A stretch of 64,000 bases of DNA from PFJX01 sp040751755 (GTDB taxonomy: Bacteria > Pseudomonadota > Gammaproteobacteria > Burkholderiales > Thiobacillaceae), in contig JBFMHC010000024.1 in assembly GCA_040751755.1 (NCBI GenBank), positions 54,510-118,509 on the forward strand, in the 5' to 3' direction. Under the pieces are notes generated by a model that worked only from the letters and a program-made list of their open reading frames with translations, had not been told where the DNA came from and searched no databases. The position numbers were made by a program, and so were the translations under genes. This document shows positions 24,801-32,348 of this stretch, one piece after another. The first letter of the stretch is position 1. Each line of letters starts with the position of its first letter.

Positions 24801-25453
24801 GGCGGCGACAGGGTGGCGTCGAGGACCGCGGTCTCGGCGCGCGGCACGAACTTGATCAGCGGACTGGCCTGGTGCGAGAGCGTGACCTGCGTGAAGCCGA
24901 GCGCGCGGGCGATCTCCCCCGCCCGCAGCTCGTGCGCCGGGTTGCGCCAGCTGTGCAGGAAGGCGATGGCGCAGGCACGCAGGCCCTCGGCATGCGCCGC
25001 GCGCAGGGTTGCATGCAGGGCATCGGCATCCAGCGGGGTGAGTACCGCGCCATCGGCCCCCAGGCGCTCGTTCGCCTCGACGACCCGGGCATACAGCGGC
25101 GCCGGCTTGACGATGTGCAGGGCGAAGATGTCCGGCCTGGCCTGGTCGCCGATCTCCAGGGCGTCGGCGAAGCCGGCGGTCACCACCAGCAGGGTGGGCT
25201 CGCCACCATGGGTGAGGAGGGCATTGGTGCCGACGGTGGTGCCCATCTTCACTGCCGCGACCCTGCCGGCGGGGATGGGCTCGTCCTCGCGCAGGCCCAG
25301 TACGCGGCGCATGCCGGCGAGCGCCGCGTCGCGATAGTGCGCGGGGTCCTCGGAGAGGAGCTTGTGACGGCTCAGGCGCCCGTCGGGCGCACGCGCGACG
25401 ATGTCGGTGAAGGTGCCGCCACGATCGATCCAGAACTGCCAGGACGCGCCCAT
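21872..25453 (-). CDS. Hydantoinase/5-oxoprolinase-type ATPase, HyuA-HyuB fusion
   Basis: A 1193-residue protein with both subunits of the hydantoinase/oxoprolinase family in one chain. The N-terminal HyuA half has the actin-like phosphate loops DRGGTFTDIVA and FDMGGTSTDVSL. The HyuB half starts near residue 650 (LFNRRFMSIAEDMGHVLQ) and includes HIPVHLGSMGDS and GGTHLPDITVV. Length and layout match ATP-dependent 5-oxoprolinases (5-oxoproline to glutamate), though other lactam substrates are possible. The ATG at 25453 lies 7 bases after the HDOD gene stop. Presumably co-transcribed with it and with dapD. Confidence 0.9.
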   Translation of the reverse strand: MGASWQFWIDRGGTFTDIVARAPDGRLSRHKLLSEDPAHYRDAALAGMRRVLGLREDEPIPAGRVAAVKMGTTVGTNALLTHGGEPTLLVVTAGFADALEIGDQARPDIFALHIVKPAPLYARVVEANERLGADGAVLTPLDADALHATLRAAHAEGLRACAIAFLHSWRNPAHELRAGEIARALGFTQVTLSHQASPLIKFVPRAETAVLDATLSPPVRRYVAQVAEALPADTRLEFMQSNGGLVEAASFQGRDSVLSGPAGGLIGMAKVGHAAGLDRLIGFDMGGTSTDVSLHAGAFERSLDTRIAGHRIRVPMLGVHTVAAGGGSILRFDGSRLLAGPASAGSLPGPLCYRRGGPLTVTDANLLLGRIQAAHFPALFGPRADQPLDETATREAFTRLAGEVNVALGLDYTPERLAEGFLDIAVEHMADAIRHITLARGVNPSEYTLVSFGGAGGQHACAVAARLGIGQVLVSPYASVLSAYGIGLAERREVTLRAVERPLDELPPETGGATPAGTRRALLRYAGADSVLPVAWGDCAAMAAAFHAEHRRRFGFADPARQVVCVAIEHESVSGGLEPDAAQDLPEAPAAPLGRAHMHIAGAWREVPVYPLARLCAGQALDGPALIVEPGSTVVLEPGWRARRSARGDLLLNALGRQARRPDPARADPAWLTLFNRRFMSIAEDMGHVLQNAARSMNIRERLDFSCALFDRAGHLIANAPHIPVHLGSMGDSVRGILERFGADLRAGDAYLINSPYAGGTHLPDITVVMPVLGEGGVRYFTAARAHHADVGGIAPGSMPAHSRHIDEEGCRSDGMLIARAGLFLEAEVRAWLADNPHPARNPEQNLADLQAQMAACALGERLLRELEAEVGAAAVPAYMGFVQDNAEAAVRRLLAHLQGGEFTQELDDGGRIRVRIEVDRATGRARIDFAGTSPQQAGNLNAPASIAHSAVLYVFRTLLSGHAMVNPLSPAASAEDLPLNAGVLRPLDIRLPAGSLLNPVYPAAVVAGNVETSQALCDCLYGALGVLAASQGTMNNFSFGDGRLQYYETVCGGAGAGPGFAGASAVHSHMTNSRLTDPEVLEHQFPARLESFAIRRGSGGAGEHAGGDGVVRRLRFLAPMQANLLASRRRVAPFGLRGGGAGQTGEQWVERADGAIEPIEGVARIELREGDLFHLATPGGGGYGPAAGGKTQ

Positions 25454-25460
25454 CGGGAGG

Positions 25461-26300
25461 TCAGAGACCGGATTCCTCCAGCATGTCGCGCGCATCCCGC
25501 GAGAGCTCCTCCAACTGCTCCTCTCCCAGCATCAGGTAGCCGAGGGTGGCGCCGCCGCTCTTCTCCCACTCGGCGTCGCCGCTGAGGCGGGAATGGCCGT
25601 TCTCGATGTACTCCGCGAGGCTGCAGATGGCGATCAGGTTGAGGGATTCCGCGCTCAGGCTGGAGCCGAATACGCTGGCGTCGTGGTGCAGGGCGATGGC
25701 CTGGCGCATGTATTCGGGCAGCTGCCAGCTGGTGGCGAGCAGGCTGCCGACGGTGGCGTGGTTGGTGCCGTGGCGTTCGTCCTCCACGTCTGTGAAGGTG
25801 CGCACGGCGTCGTTGTTGGCCTGCTTCAGCGTCTCCTTGTAGTTCTCGAAGCGGCGCATCATGAGCGGGATGCCCGCGTCGTGGAACAGACCGAACAGGT
25901 GCGCGTCGTCCTTGTTCACCCCGCCAAGCTGTTTGGCCAGATAGGCGGCGAGCAGGGCGGTGCGCGCGGCGCTGTCCCAGAAGCGGTCCAGCCCCTGTGT
26001 GGGCACGGCGTTGCGCAGGGAAAGGCCGGTGACCAGCGACACCACGTTCTTCACACCCAGCATGGTGACCGCGCGCTCGACGTCAGTGACCTTCTGGCGC
26101 AGGCCGTAGAAGGGCGAGTTGACGGTCTTGATCATGGCCGCCGAGAGCCCCACGTCGCCGGCGACGACCTTGGCGATGTGCCCCAGATTCGGGTCGCACT
26201 TGGCCTGCTCCGCCATCACTGCCGCCAGCGCGCCAGGGCGCGGCGGGATGGCGATGCTGGCGATGAGTTTTTCGGCTTCCGCGGTGCTCAGGTTGGCCAT
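25461..26300 (-). CDS. HDOD domain signalling protein
   Basis: A 279-residue protein almost entirely covered by an HDOD domain, the non-hydrolytic relative of HD phosphohydrolases. Typical stretches are IPPRPGALAAVMAE, VNSPFYGLRQKVTDVERAVTMLG and HLFGLFHDAGIPLM. HDOD proteins usually act as scaffolds in signalling, motility or DNA stress, and the biochemical role here is open. The ATG at 26300 has TGGAG 6 bases upstream. It sits between dapD and the oxoprolinase gene on the same strand, an unusual place for a regulatory protein. Confidence 0.9.
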   Translation of the reverse strand: MANLSTAEAEKLIASIAIPPRPGALAAVMAEQAKCDPNLGHIAKVVAGDVGLSAAMIKTVNSPFYGLRQKVTDVERAVTMLGVKNVVSLVTGLSLRNAVPTQGLDRFWDSAARTALLAAYLAKQLGGVNKDDAHLFGLFHDAGIPLMMRRFENYKETLKQANNDAVRTFTDVEDERHGTNHATVGSLLATSWQLPEYMRQAIALHHDASVFGSSLSAESLNLIAICSLAEYIENGHSRLSGDAEWEKSGGATLGYLMLGEEQLEELSRDARDMLEESGL

Positions 26301-26326
26301 GCTCGCTCCAGTGGCTGGTTTGGGTC

Positions 26327-27151
26327 TCAGATGCCGCGCAGCAGTTCGTTGATGCCGACCTTGCTCAGGGTCTTCTCGTCGACCTTCTTGACGATGACGG
26401 CACAGTACAGGCTGTACTTGCCGTCCTTCGAGGGCAGGTTGCCGCTCACCACGACCGAGCCGGCGGGCACGCGCCCGTAGTGGATCTCGCCGGTCTCGCG
26501 GTCGTAGATCTTGGTGGATTGGCCGATGTAGACGCCCATGGAGATGACGCAGTTGTCTTCCACCACCACGCCTTCGACCACCTCGGAGCGGGCGCCGATG
26601 AAGCAGTTGTCGCCGATGATGGTGGGGCCGGCCTGCACCGGCTCCAGCACGCCGCCGATGCCGACGCCACCGGACAGGTGCACGTTCTTGCCGATCTGCG
26701 CGCAGGAGCCGACGGTGGCCCAGGTGTCGACCATGGTGCCTTCGTCCACGTAGGCGCCGATGTTCACGTAGGAGGGCATCAGCACCACATTCTTGGCGAT
26801 ATAGGCCCCTTTGCGCGCGGTGGCGGGGGGCACGACGCGGAAGCCGCCCTCGCGGAAGTCCTTGGAGTTGAAGTCGGCAAACTTGGAGGGGACCTTGTCG
26901 TAGTAGTTGGTGAAGCCGCCCTTCATGAAGCTGTTGTCCTCCATGCGGAAGGACAGCAGCACGGCCTTCTTGACCCACTGGTGGGTCACCCAGTTCTGGC
27001 CTTCGGTACGCTCCGCGACGCGCAGCTCGCCCATGTCGAGCAGGTCGATGACGGCCATGACGGCGTCCTTGACGCGCGGCTCGACGTTGCGGGGGGTGAT
27101 CTCGGCGCGGCGCTCGAAGGCCTCTTCGATGATGGTTTGCAGTTCGTTCAT
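26327..27151 (-). CDS. dapD: 2,3,4,5-tetrahydropyridine-2,6-dicarboxylate N-succinyltransferase
   Basis: DapD transfers a succinyl group from succinyl-CoA to tetrahydrodipicolinate in the succinylase branch of lysine and meso-diaminopimelate synthesis. The 274 residues match the family length: an N-terminal helical domain (NELQTIIEEAFERR), then a left-handed beta helix of hexapeptide repeats (VLMPSYVNIGAYVDEGTMVD, GGVGIGGVLEP, FIGARSEVVEGVVV) and the C-terminal CoA-binding end. The ATG at 27151 follows AAGGAAAAG. The upstream gene encodes the next enzyme, so the two form a dap operon split by a repeat element. Confidence 0.98.
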   Translation of the reverse strand: MNELQTIIEEAFERRAEITPRNVEPRVKDAVMAVIDLLDMGELRVAERTEGQNWVTHQWVKKAVLLSFRMEDNSFMKGGFTNYYDKVPSKFADFNSKDFREGGFRVVPPATARKGAYIAKNVVLMPSYVNIGAYVDEGTMVDTWATVGSCAQIGKNVHLSGGVGIGGVLEPVQAGPTIIGDNCFIGARSEVVEGVVVEDNCVISMGVYIGQSTKIYDRETGEIHYGRVPAGSVVVSGNLPSKDGKYSLYCAVIVKKVDEKTLSKVGINELLRGI

Positions 27152-27206
27152 GTTCTTTTCCTTCAGATGGTTGCGATCAAAATTTAACTCGTTACATTTG
27201 TTTTTT

Positions 27207-27333
27207 CCCCTCTCCCTCGAGGGGAGAGGGGCAGGGGAGAGGGTGGAGCCGCCTCGCAATGGCGGAGCCATTGCCTGATTTGAAGGACGCCAAGGCCCAC
27301 CCTCTCCCCAACCCTTCCCCTCAAGCGGGAGGG
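27207..27333. repeat. Inverted pair of GGGGAGAGGGTGG-type repeats between dapC and dapD
   Basis: Two roughly 40-bp G/C-skewed copies face each other: 27207-27250 (ends CAGGGGAGAGGGTGGAGCC) and the reverse complement of 27294-27333 (ends TTGGGGAGAGGGTGGGCC). The 43 bases between them contain a small CCGCC/GGCGG hairpin. This composition is typical of dispersed repeats in high-GC proteobacteria. The right copy runs into dapC and provides its last codons and stop. No promoter was recognised inside it. Confidence 0.75.
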
Positions 27334-28520
27334 AGTGAATTCACGAACTCGACGATGCGCCGCGCCGCCTCCACGCATTGTTCCAGCCCGTCCACCAGGG
27401 CGATGCGCACGAAGCCCTGGCCGGGGTTCATGCCCTTGGCCTCGCGGGCGAGGAAGGAACCGGGCAGGACGGTGACGTGCTGCTGAGCGAACAGCTCGCG
27501 CGCGAACGCGGCATCGTCGCCGCCCGGCACGCGCGCCCACAGGTAGAAGGCGGCGTCCGGGGCCTCGAATTCGAGCACGTCCTTGAGGATGGGCATGACG
27601 GCGGCGAACTTCTCGCGGTACTGGCGGCGGTTCTCATGCACGTGGCCCTCGTCCTTCCAGGCGGCGACCGAGGCGGCCTGCACCGCCGGATTCATGGCGC
27701 TGCCGTGGTAGGTGCGGTAGAGCAGGAACTGCCTGATGACCTCGGCGTCGCCGGCGACGAAGCCGGAGCGCAGGCCCGGCACGTTGGAACGCTTGGAGAG
27801 GCTGTTGAACACCACCAGGCGGTTGAAGTCGCGGCCCAGGAGCTGCGCGGCGGTGAGGGCGCCGAGCGGCGGCTGGCCCTCGTCGAAATAGATCTCCGAA
27901 TAGCATTCGTCGGAGGCGATGACGAAGCCGTGGCGGTCCGCCAGCTCGAACACCTCTCGCCAGGCCTCCAGGTCCAGGACCTTGCCGGTGGGGTTGCCGG
28001 GCGAGCAGACGTAGACCAGCTGCACGCTCTCCCACATGTCCTCGGGGATGGTGCTGAAATCCATGCCGAAGTCGTTTTCCGGCAGGGCGTTGAGGAAGTA
28101 CGGCTTGGCGCCGGCGAGCAGGGCGGCGCCCTCGTAGATCTGGTAGAAGGGGTTGGGCGAGAGCACGCGCTTGACGTGCTTGGTGGGGTCGACCACCGCC
28201 TGGGCGAAGGCGAACAGGGCCTCGCGGCTGCCATTTACCGGCAGGATCTGCGTCGCCGGGTCGAGGTCGACGCCGTAGCGCATGCGCGCCCAGTCGGCGA
28301 TCGCCTCGCGCAGCGCCTCGGTGCCCTGGGTCACGGGATAGTGCGCCAGCCCCTGCAGGTGGTCGGCGAGCGCCTGCTTGATGAATTCCGGCGTTGCGTG
28401 CTTGGGCTCGCCGATGGAAAGATTGATGGCCGACAGCGCCGGATTGGGCGTGACGCCGGCGAACAGGTCCCTGAGCTTTTGAAACGGATAGGGTTGGAGT
28501 TGTGCGAGACGTGGATTCAT
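27321..28520 (-). CDS. dapC: Succinyldiaminopimelate transaminase (class I/II aminotransferase)
   Basis: A 399-residue PLP-dependent aminotransferase. The opening MNPRLAQLQPYPFQKLRDLF and SIGEPKH match the proteobacterial DapC subgroup. The family motifs are VNGSREALF, CSPGNPTGKVL, the Asp/Tyr of ASDECYSE, and the PLP-binding Lys in SLSKRSNVPGLRSGF. It would convert N-succinyl-2-amino-6-ketopimelate to N-succinyl-diaminopimelate, the step after DapD, whose gene is next downstream. The final residues NSLPPA and the stop are encoded by a dispersed repeat. The start ATG is 45 bases from the divergent EamA transporter gene. Confidence 0.93.
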   Translation of the reverse strand: MNPRLAQLQPYPFQKLRDLFAGVTPNPALSAINLSIGEPKHATPEFIKQALADHLQGLAHYPVTQGTEALREAIADWARMRYGVDLDPATQILPVNGSREALFAFAQAVVDPTKHVKRVLSPNPFYQIYEGAALLAGAKPYFLNALPENDFGMDFSTIPEDMWESVQLVYVCSPGNPTGKVLDLEAWREVFELADRHGFVIASDECYSEIYFDEGQPPLGALTAAQLLGRDFNRLVVFNSLSKRSNVPGLRSGFVAGDAEVIRQFLLYRTYHGSAMNPAVQAASVAAWKDEGHVHENRRQYREKFAAVMPILKDVLEFEAPDAAFYLWARVPGGDDAAFARELFAQQHVTVLPGSFLAREAKGMNPGQGFVRIALVDGLEQCVEAARRIVEFVNSLPPA

Positions 28521-28565
28521 GCGCGGATTCGCGGCGCCGGAGCAAACAGGAAAGTCGTTGATTAT

Positions 28566-29444
28566 ATGCCCTCCATCACGCCCCTTGCCCCCATTAGCCT
28601 GGTTGTCGCCGCGAGCACCTGGGGCCTGGTCTGGTATCCCTACCGCCTGTTGCAGGAGGGGGGCATCGGCGGCAGCGTCTCCTCCCTGCTGACCTACGCC
28701 CTCGGCATCCCGCTCCTGGCGCTGCTGGCGTGGCGCGCAGAACGCGGCGCCACCGCCGCGCAGTGGCCCTGGCTGCTCGGCGTCGCCCTGAGCGCCGGCT
28801 GGACCAACCTCTCCTACGTCCTGGCGGTGATCCACGGCGAGGTGATGCGCGTGATGCTGCTGTTCTACCTCGCGCCCCTGTGGACCGTGCTGTTCGCCCG
28901 CCTGCTCCTGGGCGAGCGCGCAGGGTCCTGGGGCTGGGCGGTGATCGGCCTGGCCCTGGCGGGCGCCTGGACCATGCTGGGCGGCGGCGCGGCCGGCTGG
29001 CCTCTGCCGGCCAACACTGCGGAGTGGCTGGGCCTCTCCTCCGGTCTCGGCTTCGCCCTCACCAACGTCCTCACGCGCCGCACCCGCGACATCCCCATCG
29101 AGACCCGCTCGCTCCGGGTATTCGCAGGCGTGGTGGCGATGTCGCTCCTGTTCATGCAGTTCGAGGGCACGTCGGTCGCGACGGCGGCGCGCGCGGGCAT
29201 GCAGGACTGGCTGATGATGGCCGGCATCACCCTGGCCCTGCTGCTCGCCACCTTCTCCGTGCAGTACGGCCTGGCCCATTCCCCCGCCAACCGGGCCATC
29301 GTCATCCTTCTCTCCGAACTCGTGGTGGCGGCGCTGTCCAGCCAATACCTCGCGGGCGAGGCGATGGGGCCGCGCGAATGGCTGGGCGGGGGCATGATCG
29401 TCGCCGCCACCCTGTTTTCCATGAAGCTGAAACACCATGAGTGA
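28566..29444 (+). CDS. EamA/DMT-family membrane transporter
   Basis: A 292-residue inner membrane protein with about ten hydrophobic helices in two EamA repeats, beginning LVVAASTWGLVWYPYRLL. The second half closes with ANRAIVILLSELVVAALSS and a membrane-terminal helix. The drug/metabolite transporter superfamily exports amino acids, nucleotides or other metabolites; the substrate cannot be read from sequence. ATG at 28566 has GGAAAG upstream. The gene overlaps the next one by 8 bases and shares a 45-base divergent promoter region with dapC, which might hint at an amino acid-related substrate. Confidence 0.9.
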   Translation: MPSITPLAPISLVVAASTWGLVWYPYRLLQEGGIGGSVSSLLTYALGIPLLALLAWRAERGATAAQWPWLLGVALSAGWTNLSYVLAVIHGEVMRVMLLFYLAPLWTVLFARLLLGERAGSWGWAVIGLALAGAWTMLGGGAAGWPLPANTAEWLGLSSGLGFALTNVLTRRTRDIPIETRSLRVFAGVVAMSLLFMQFEGTSVATAARAGMQDWLMMAGITLALLLATFSVQYGLAHSPANRAIVILLSELVVAALSSQYLAGEAMGPREWLGGGMIVAATLFSMKLKHHE

Positions 29445-29829
29445 AATCGTCTCCCTCCTGCACGCCTCCCTGCTGATCGACGACCTGGCGCGCGCGCGCG
29501 CCTTCTACGAGGGCGTCCTGGGGCTCCGCCCCGACCCGGCGCGGCCGGCGATGAGCTTCGATGGGGTGTGGTACGGCATCGGCGCGGCGCAGATCCACCT
29601 GATCCGCCAGCCCAACCCGGACCCGGTGACGGGCCGCCCCGCCCACGGCGGACGGGACCGCCACACGGCGCTTGGAGTGAAGGGTTGGGCGGTGCTGCGG
29701 CAGCGCCTGGATGCCGCAGGCATCGCCTACACGCTCAGCCAGTCCGGGCGCGCCGCCCTGTTCGTGCGCGACCCGGACGGCAATGCGCTGGAGCTGGTTT
29801 CGCTCGACGATCGACCGGGAGGTCAGTAG
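29437..29829 (+). CDS. VOC (glyoxalase/bleomycin resistance) family protein
   Basis: A 130-residue single vicinal-oxygen-chelate domain. The fold markers are the opening LLHASLLIDDLARARAFYEG, LGLRPD, the central IHLIRQPNPDP and the C-terminal metal-site strand LFVRDPDGNALELV, where Glu is a usual metal ligand. Such proteins are metal-dependent lyases, isomerases, dioxygenases or drug-binding proteins. Its start overlaps the end of the transporter gene by 8 bases, so the pair is co-translated. It overlaps the convergent PilZ-like gene by 7 bases. Confidence 0.88.
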   Translation: MSEIVSLLHASLLIDDLARARAFYEGVLGLRPDPARPAMSFDGVWYGIGAAQIHLIRQPNPDPVTGRPAHGGRDRHTALGVKGWAVLRQRLDAAGIAYTLSQSGRAALFVRDPDGNALELVSLDDRPGGQ

Positions 29830-30359
29830 GTCTTGCCCAGCGTCCTGTCGCGGATGGCCTGGCGGTGGCGGCGGAACACGAACTGGTGCAAGGCGTCCAG
29901 CAGGCCTTCGGGCAGGTCGATGAACACCGCGTGGGCCATGCCGTGTGCCGGCGGCTGCGCCAGCGCGGGCAGGCGCAGGGCCAGCGGCAGCGAGGGGGAG
30001 GGGTGCAGTTCGAGCAGGAGACGGGTCCCCGCGGCAGGAGGCGCGACGTCAGGCCAGCTCACGCCTTGCGGTGAGATCCGCGTCACGCGGCTGTCCGGCA
30101 GGGGGCCCGGCTCGATCGCGCGCGCGAGCAGGTGCAGGGCCAGGTCCAGCTTGGCCTCCACCCGTTCCAGGCGCCGCCCCTCGGCCCCGCCCGCCTCGGC
30201 ATGCGTGGCATGCAGGGGCTCGGGCATGGATTCCATCTGGTTCAGGGCCGTCAGCAGCAGTGTCGCCTCGCTGAGGCCGCGCAGCCGCGCCCCCGCGTCG
30301 CGCGTGTCCGCCTGCCAGGCGAAGGGGGCGTCGCATTCACACCACAGGCCGTCAGTCAT
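29823..30359 (-). CDS. Atypical PilZ-like protein (possible c-di-GMP receptor)
   Basis: A 178-residue cytosolic protein. The N-terminal half is helical (LSEATLLLTALNQME). After a linker comes ERVEAKLDLALHLLARAIE, then RVTRISPQGVSWPDVAPPAAG and a short beta-rich end with LHPSPSLPLALRLPA. This order resembles the atypical PilZ family (PF16823), in which the usual RxxxR and D/NxSxxG motifs are degenerate. The assignment rests on overall pattern. Its start overlaps the end of the upstream sugar kinase gene by 8 bases. Confidence 0.7.
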   Translation of the reverse strand: MTDGLWCECDAPFAWQADTRDAGARLRGLSEATLLLTALNQMESMPEPLHATHAEAGGAEGRRLERVEAKLDLALHLLARAIEPGPLPDSRVTRISPQGVSWPDVAPPAAGTRLLLELHPSPSLPLALRLPALAQPPAHGMAHAVFIDLPEGLLDALHQFVFRRHRQAIRDRTLGKTY

Positions 30360-31632
30360 CTTGTGTCCTCATGAAGATTCGCGTGCCGAGGCAGGCGAGG
30401 CGGGCGCTGCCGTAGCTCGCCTCGTGTTCGCCGGCCTGGCCGACCGGCACGCCGAGCATGCGCGCACGGATGCGCGTGTACGCAGGGTTGCGCGCGCCGC
30501 CGCCGGCGCTGGCGACGGCGCGCAGCGGCGTCGCGCCCAACTCGCGCAGTTTCCCGTATCCCCGCGCCTCGATGCGTGCCAGCCCCTCCAGCAGACCATG
30601 CAGGAATTCGGCCCGGTCATCCGGCCGGGGCTCCAGGCGCGGCGCGAGGCCGGGGTCGTTGACGGGGAAGCGCTCGCCGGGCCTGGCGAGCGGGTAATAG
30701 TCGAGGCCGCTCTCGCGCTCCGGGTCGATGCGGCGTGACAGCTCGATCAGTTCGTCGTCGCTGAAGTGCTGCCGCAGCACGCCGCCGCCGGCGTTGGATG
30801 CGCCGCCGGTGAGCCAGCGGCCGCCGAACCAGTGGCTGTAGACGCCGAAGCTTGCCGAGTCGACCCGCGTCTCGGAGAGCAGCTTCAGCACCAGGGTGGT
30901 GCCCAGCGAGGTCACCGCCTCGCCCGTCCGGTTCACGCCGGCGGCGAGGAAGGCGGCGATGCTGTCGGTGGTGCCGGCCCGCACCAGGCAGTCCGGGTTG
31001 ACCCCCAGCTCGCGCGCCCGCGGCCTTGCCAGCAGGCCCACGGCCTCGCCCGGCGGCACGGGAACGGGCAGGTAATCCACGTCCGCCAGGTATTCCACCC
31101 AGTAGGGCCACTGTCCCGTCTCCAGGTCCAGGCCCATCTTCATGGCGTTGTGGTAATCCGACACCGGCCGGTCGGACAGCTGCGCGGACAGCCAGTCCGC
31201 CTGGTTCAGGTACAGGCGGGCGCGCTGCAGGCCCAGGTGCTGCTTCAGCCACAACACCTTGGCCAGCCCGGAGGTGGGCATGGCGGCGGGGTGCTCGGCC
31301 CCCGCCGCGCGCGCGATCGTGGCGGCCTGTTCGGTGGCGCGGGCGTCGTTGTACAGCAGCGGCGGGAAGGTGGGGTTGAGGGCCTCGTCGCAGGCCAGCA
31401 CGGTCGCCGAGGTGCCGTCCACCGCGATGGCGCCGAGGCGGCGGCGCAGGCCCAGCGGCACTTGCGCGACCAGCCCCAGCAGGGCCTCGCGCCAGGAGGC
31501 GGCCGCCTCGTGCCCCGGCAGCTCGCCGAAGTCGAGGCGCGCCATGTCCTCGATCTCTCCGCTTGGCGCGATCACGCAGGCGCGCGCGCCGGAGGTGCCG
31601 AAATCGAGGCCGAGGAAGACGGGAGCGGACAT
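30352..31632 (-). CDS. FGGY-family carbohydrate kinase (D-ribulokinase-like)
   Basis: A 426-residue ATP-dependent sugar kinase with both FGGY halves. The N-terminal half starts GLDFGTSGARACVI and includes AVDGTSATVL; the C-terminal half has SLGTTLVLKLL, GGRWLTGGASNAGGG and ASAGGGARNPAYTRIRA. The DFGTSGARA opening and shorter length are typical of the SePSK/AtXK-1 subgroup that phosphorylates D-ribulose rather than true xylulokinases, which is my preferred reading. The adjacent PilZ-like gene gives no metabolic clue. Confidence 0.85.
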   Translation of the reverse strand: MSAPVFLGLDFGTSGARACVIAPSGEIEDMARLDFGELPGHEAAASWREALLGLVAQVPLGLRRRLGAIAVDGTSATVLACDEALNPTFPPLLYNDARATEQAATIARAAGAEHPAAMPTSGLAKVLWLKQHLGLQRARLYLNQADWLSAQLSDRPVSDYHNAMKMGLDLETGQWPYWVEYLADVDYLPVPVPPGEAVGLLARPRARELGVNPDCLVRAGTTDSIAAFLAAGVNRTGEAVTSLGTTLVLKLLSETRVDSASFGVYSHWFGGRWLTGGASNAGGGVLRQHFSDDELIELSRRIDPERESGLDYYPLARPGERFPVNDPGLAPRLEPRPDDRAEFLHGLLEGLARIEARGYGKLRELGATPLRAVASAGGGARNPAYTRIRARMLGVPVGQAGEHEASYGSARLACLGTRIFMRTQDD

Positions 31633-31711
31633 GCTGGCGGGGTCGCTGATCGCGGTGCGGGAGACACGCGATCATAGTGTGCGATGCGCATGCCCGCCAA
31701 AACCGCGCGGC

Positions 31712-31760
31712 GGAAAGCAAGAGGCCCCGGCGAATCCGGAATGCCGGACTGGCCAGGGCC
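31712..31760 (-). terminator. Probable terminator of the small secreted-protein gene
   Basis: Read leftward, GGCCC...TCCGG-CATT-CCGGA...GGGCC forms a two-part stem (about 31723-31760) with an internal loop, followed by TCTTGCTTTCC. It lies 43 bases past the stop of the small exported-protein gene and points the right way to end it before the kinase gene. Confidence 0.55.
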
Positions 31761-31802
31761 TTGGGTGTGGCGAAACCCGCGCGGTCGTCTGCCGCGCCGC
31801 GG

Positions 31803-31973
31803 TCAATTGCCCATGTCGGTGAAATCCAGGTCCGCGTGCGGGGTGTCGGCGACGTTCTCGTCGATCATCTCGTAGATGTCGGGGTCGACGATGTCCTCGG
31901 CCGGGTGATGCGCGAAGGCGGAGAAGGAGGTGAGCAGGGAGGCGATGGCAATTGCCTGGATGGCCTTTTTCAT
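31803..31973 (-). CDS. Tiny exported acidic protein, 56 residues
   Basis: The sequence starts MKKAIQAIAIASLLTSFSAFA, a clean signal peptide with an AFA cleavage site. It leaves a mature peptide of about 35 residues that is rich in Asp, Glu and His: HHPAEDIVDPDIYEMIDENV, then ADTPHADLDFTDMGN. The ATG at 31973 has GAGAGGA 7 bases upstream and a hairpin terminator follows, so it looks like an expressed single gene. No family is recognised. The acid and His content would allow metal binding, but that is speculation. Confidence 0.7.
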   Translation of the reverse strand: MKKAIQAIAIASLLTSFSAFAHHPAEDIVDPDIYEMIDENVADTPHADLDFTDMGN

Positions 31974-32224
31974 GGGTGAGTCCTCTCGAATTGAAATGGA
32001 TGAATGCCAGGCGGTCCATCGACCATTGCGTATCCGGCTTGCGTGGAAAGCAAAGGCGTCGTGATCGCTGGCCCGGCCATGCTATGGGGGGCGTGTATCC
32101 CCGGGGTATCGCTTGGTATCAAGATTCGCTGGCGCGTATCGCCACCCGACCCGCAATTGGCGTGATTGCGCGGCCATGCCCGCGATCGCGTCAGGGTCGG
32201 GGCGCAATTTGTTACGAATTGGAT

Positions 32225-32251
32225 TCAAGAAATTCCGGATGGCGACGATAT
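32225..32251 (+). promoter_or_regulatory. Possible sigma-28 promoter of the second chemoreceptor gene
   Basis: TCAAGAAA, 11 bases, GACGATAT. Compared with TAAAGTTT-N11-GCCGATAA the spacing is right and the -10 matches 6 of 8, but the -35 matches only 4 of 8. It lies about 100 bases before the chemoreceptor start on the same strand. Weaker than the sigma-28 site at 21834-21860. Confidence 0.4.
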
Positions 32252-32258
32252 ATACGTA

Positions 32259-32318
32259 CTAAGAAACCTCGGATTTATTCCCACTCGACCGCACAGGAAT
32301 AAACCAGAGGTTCCCTAA
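32259..32318. mobile_element. 52-bp miniature inverted-repeat element with CTAA target duplication
   Basis: The element 32263-32314 has 19-bp terminal inverted repeats matching at 16 positions: left GAAACCTCGGATTTATTCC, right (reverse complement) GGAACCTCTGGTTTATTCC. It is flanked on both sides by CTAA (32259-32262 and 32315-32318), as expected of an IS5-group target duplication. The right end, GGAACCTCTG, is identical to the first ten bases of the presumed element at 63879, which also follows CTAA. With only 14 bases between its arms it would fold as a hairpin in the chemoreceptor leader. Confidence 0.65.
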
Positions 32319-32348
32319 ACCAATAATCGGTGTCGTTCAGGAGATGGC

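Larger units (their letters stand above)
31974..32348. other. Intergenic region (375 bases) with a mini-element and a possible sigma-28 promoter
   Basis: This gap separates the tiny exported-protein gene from the second chemoreceptor gene. It is less GC-rich than its surroundings, especially 32215-32335. It holds the likely promoter at 32225-32251 and the 52-bp inverted-repeat element at 32263-32314. No open frame with a ribosome site or RNA gene was recognised in 31990-32220. Confidence 0.6.

Noticed and set aside
21788..25585. 1265-residue open frame on the + strand opposite the oxoprolinase gene
   Set aside because: Antisense shadow of a high-GC gene: composition dominated by Arg, Gly, His and Val with no domain, while the minus strand shows clear HyuA and HyuB motifs.
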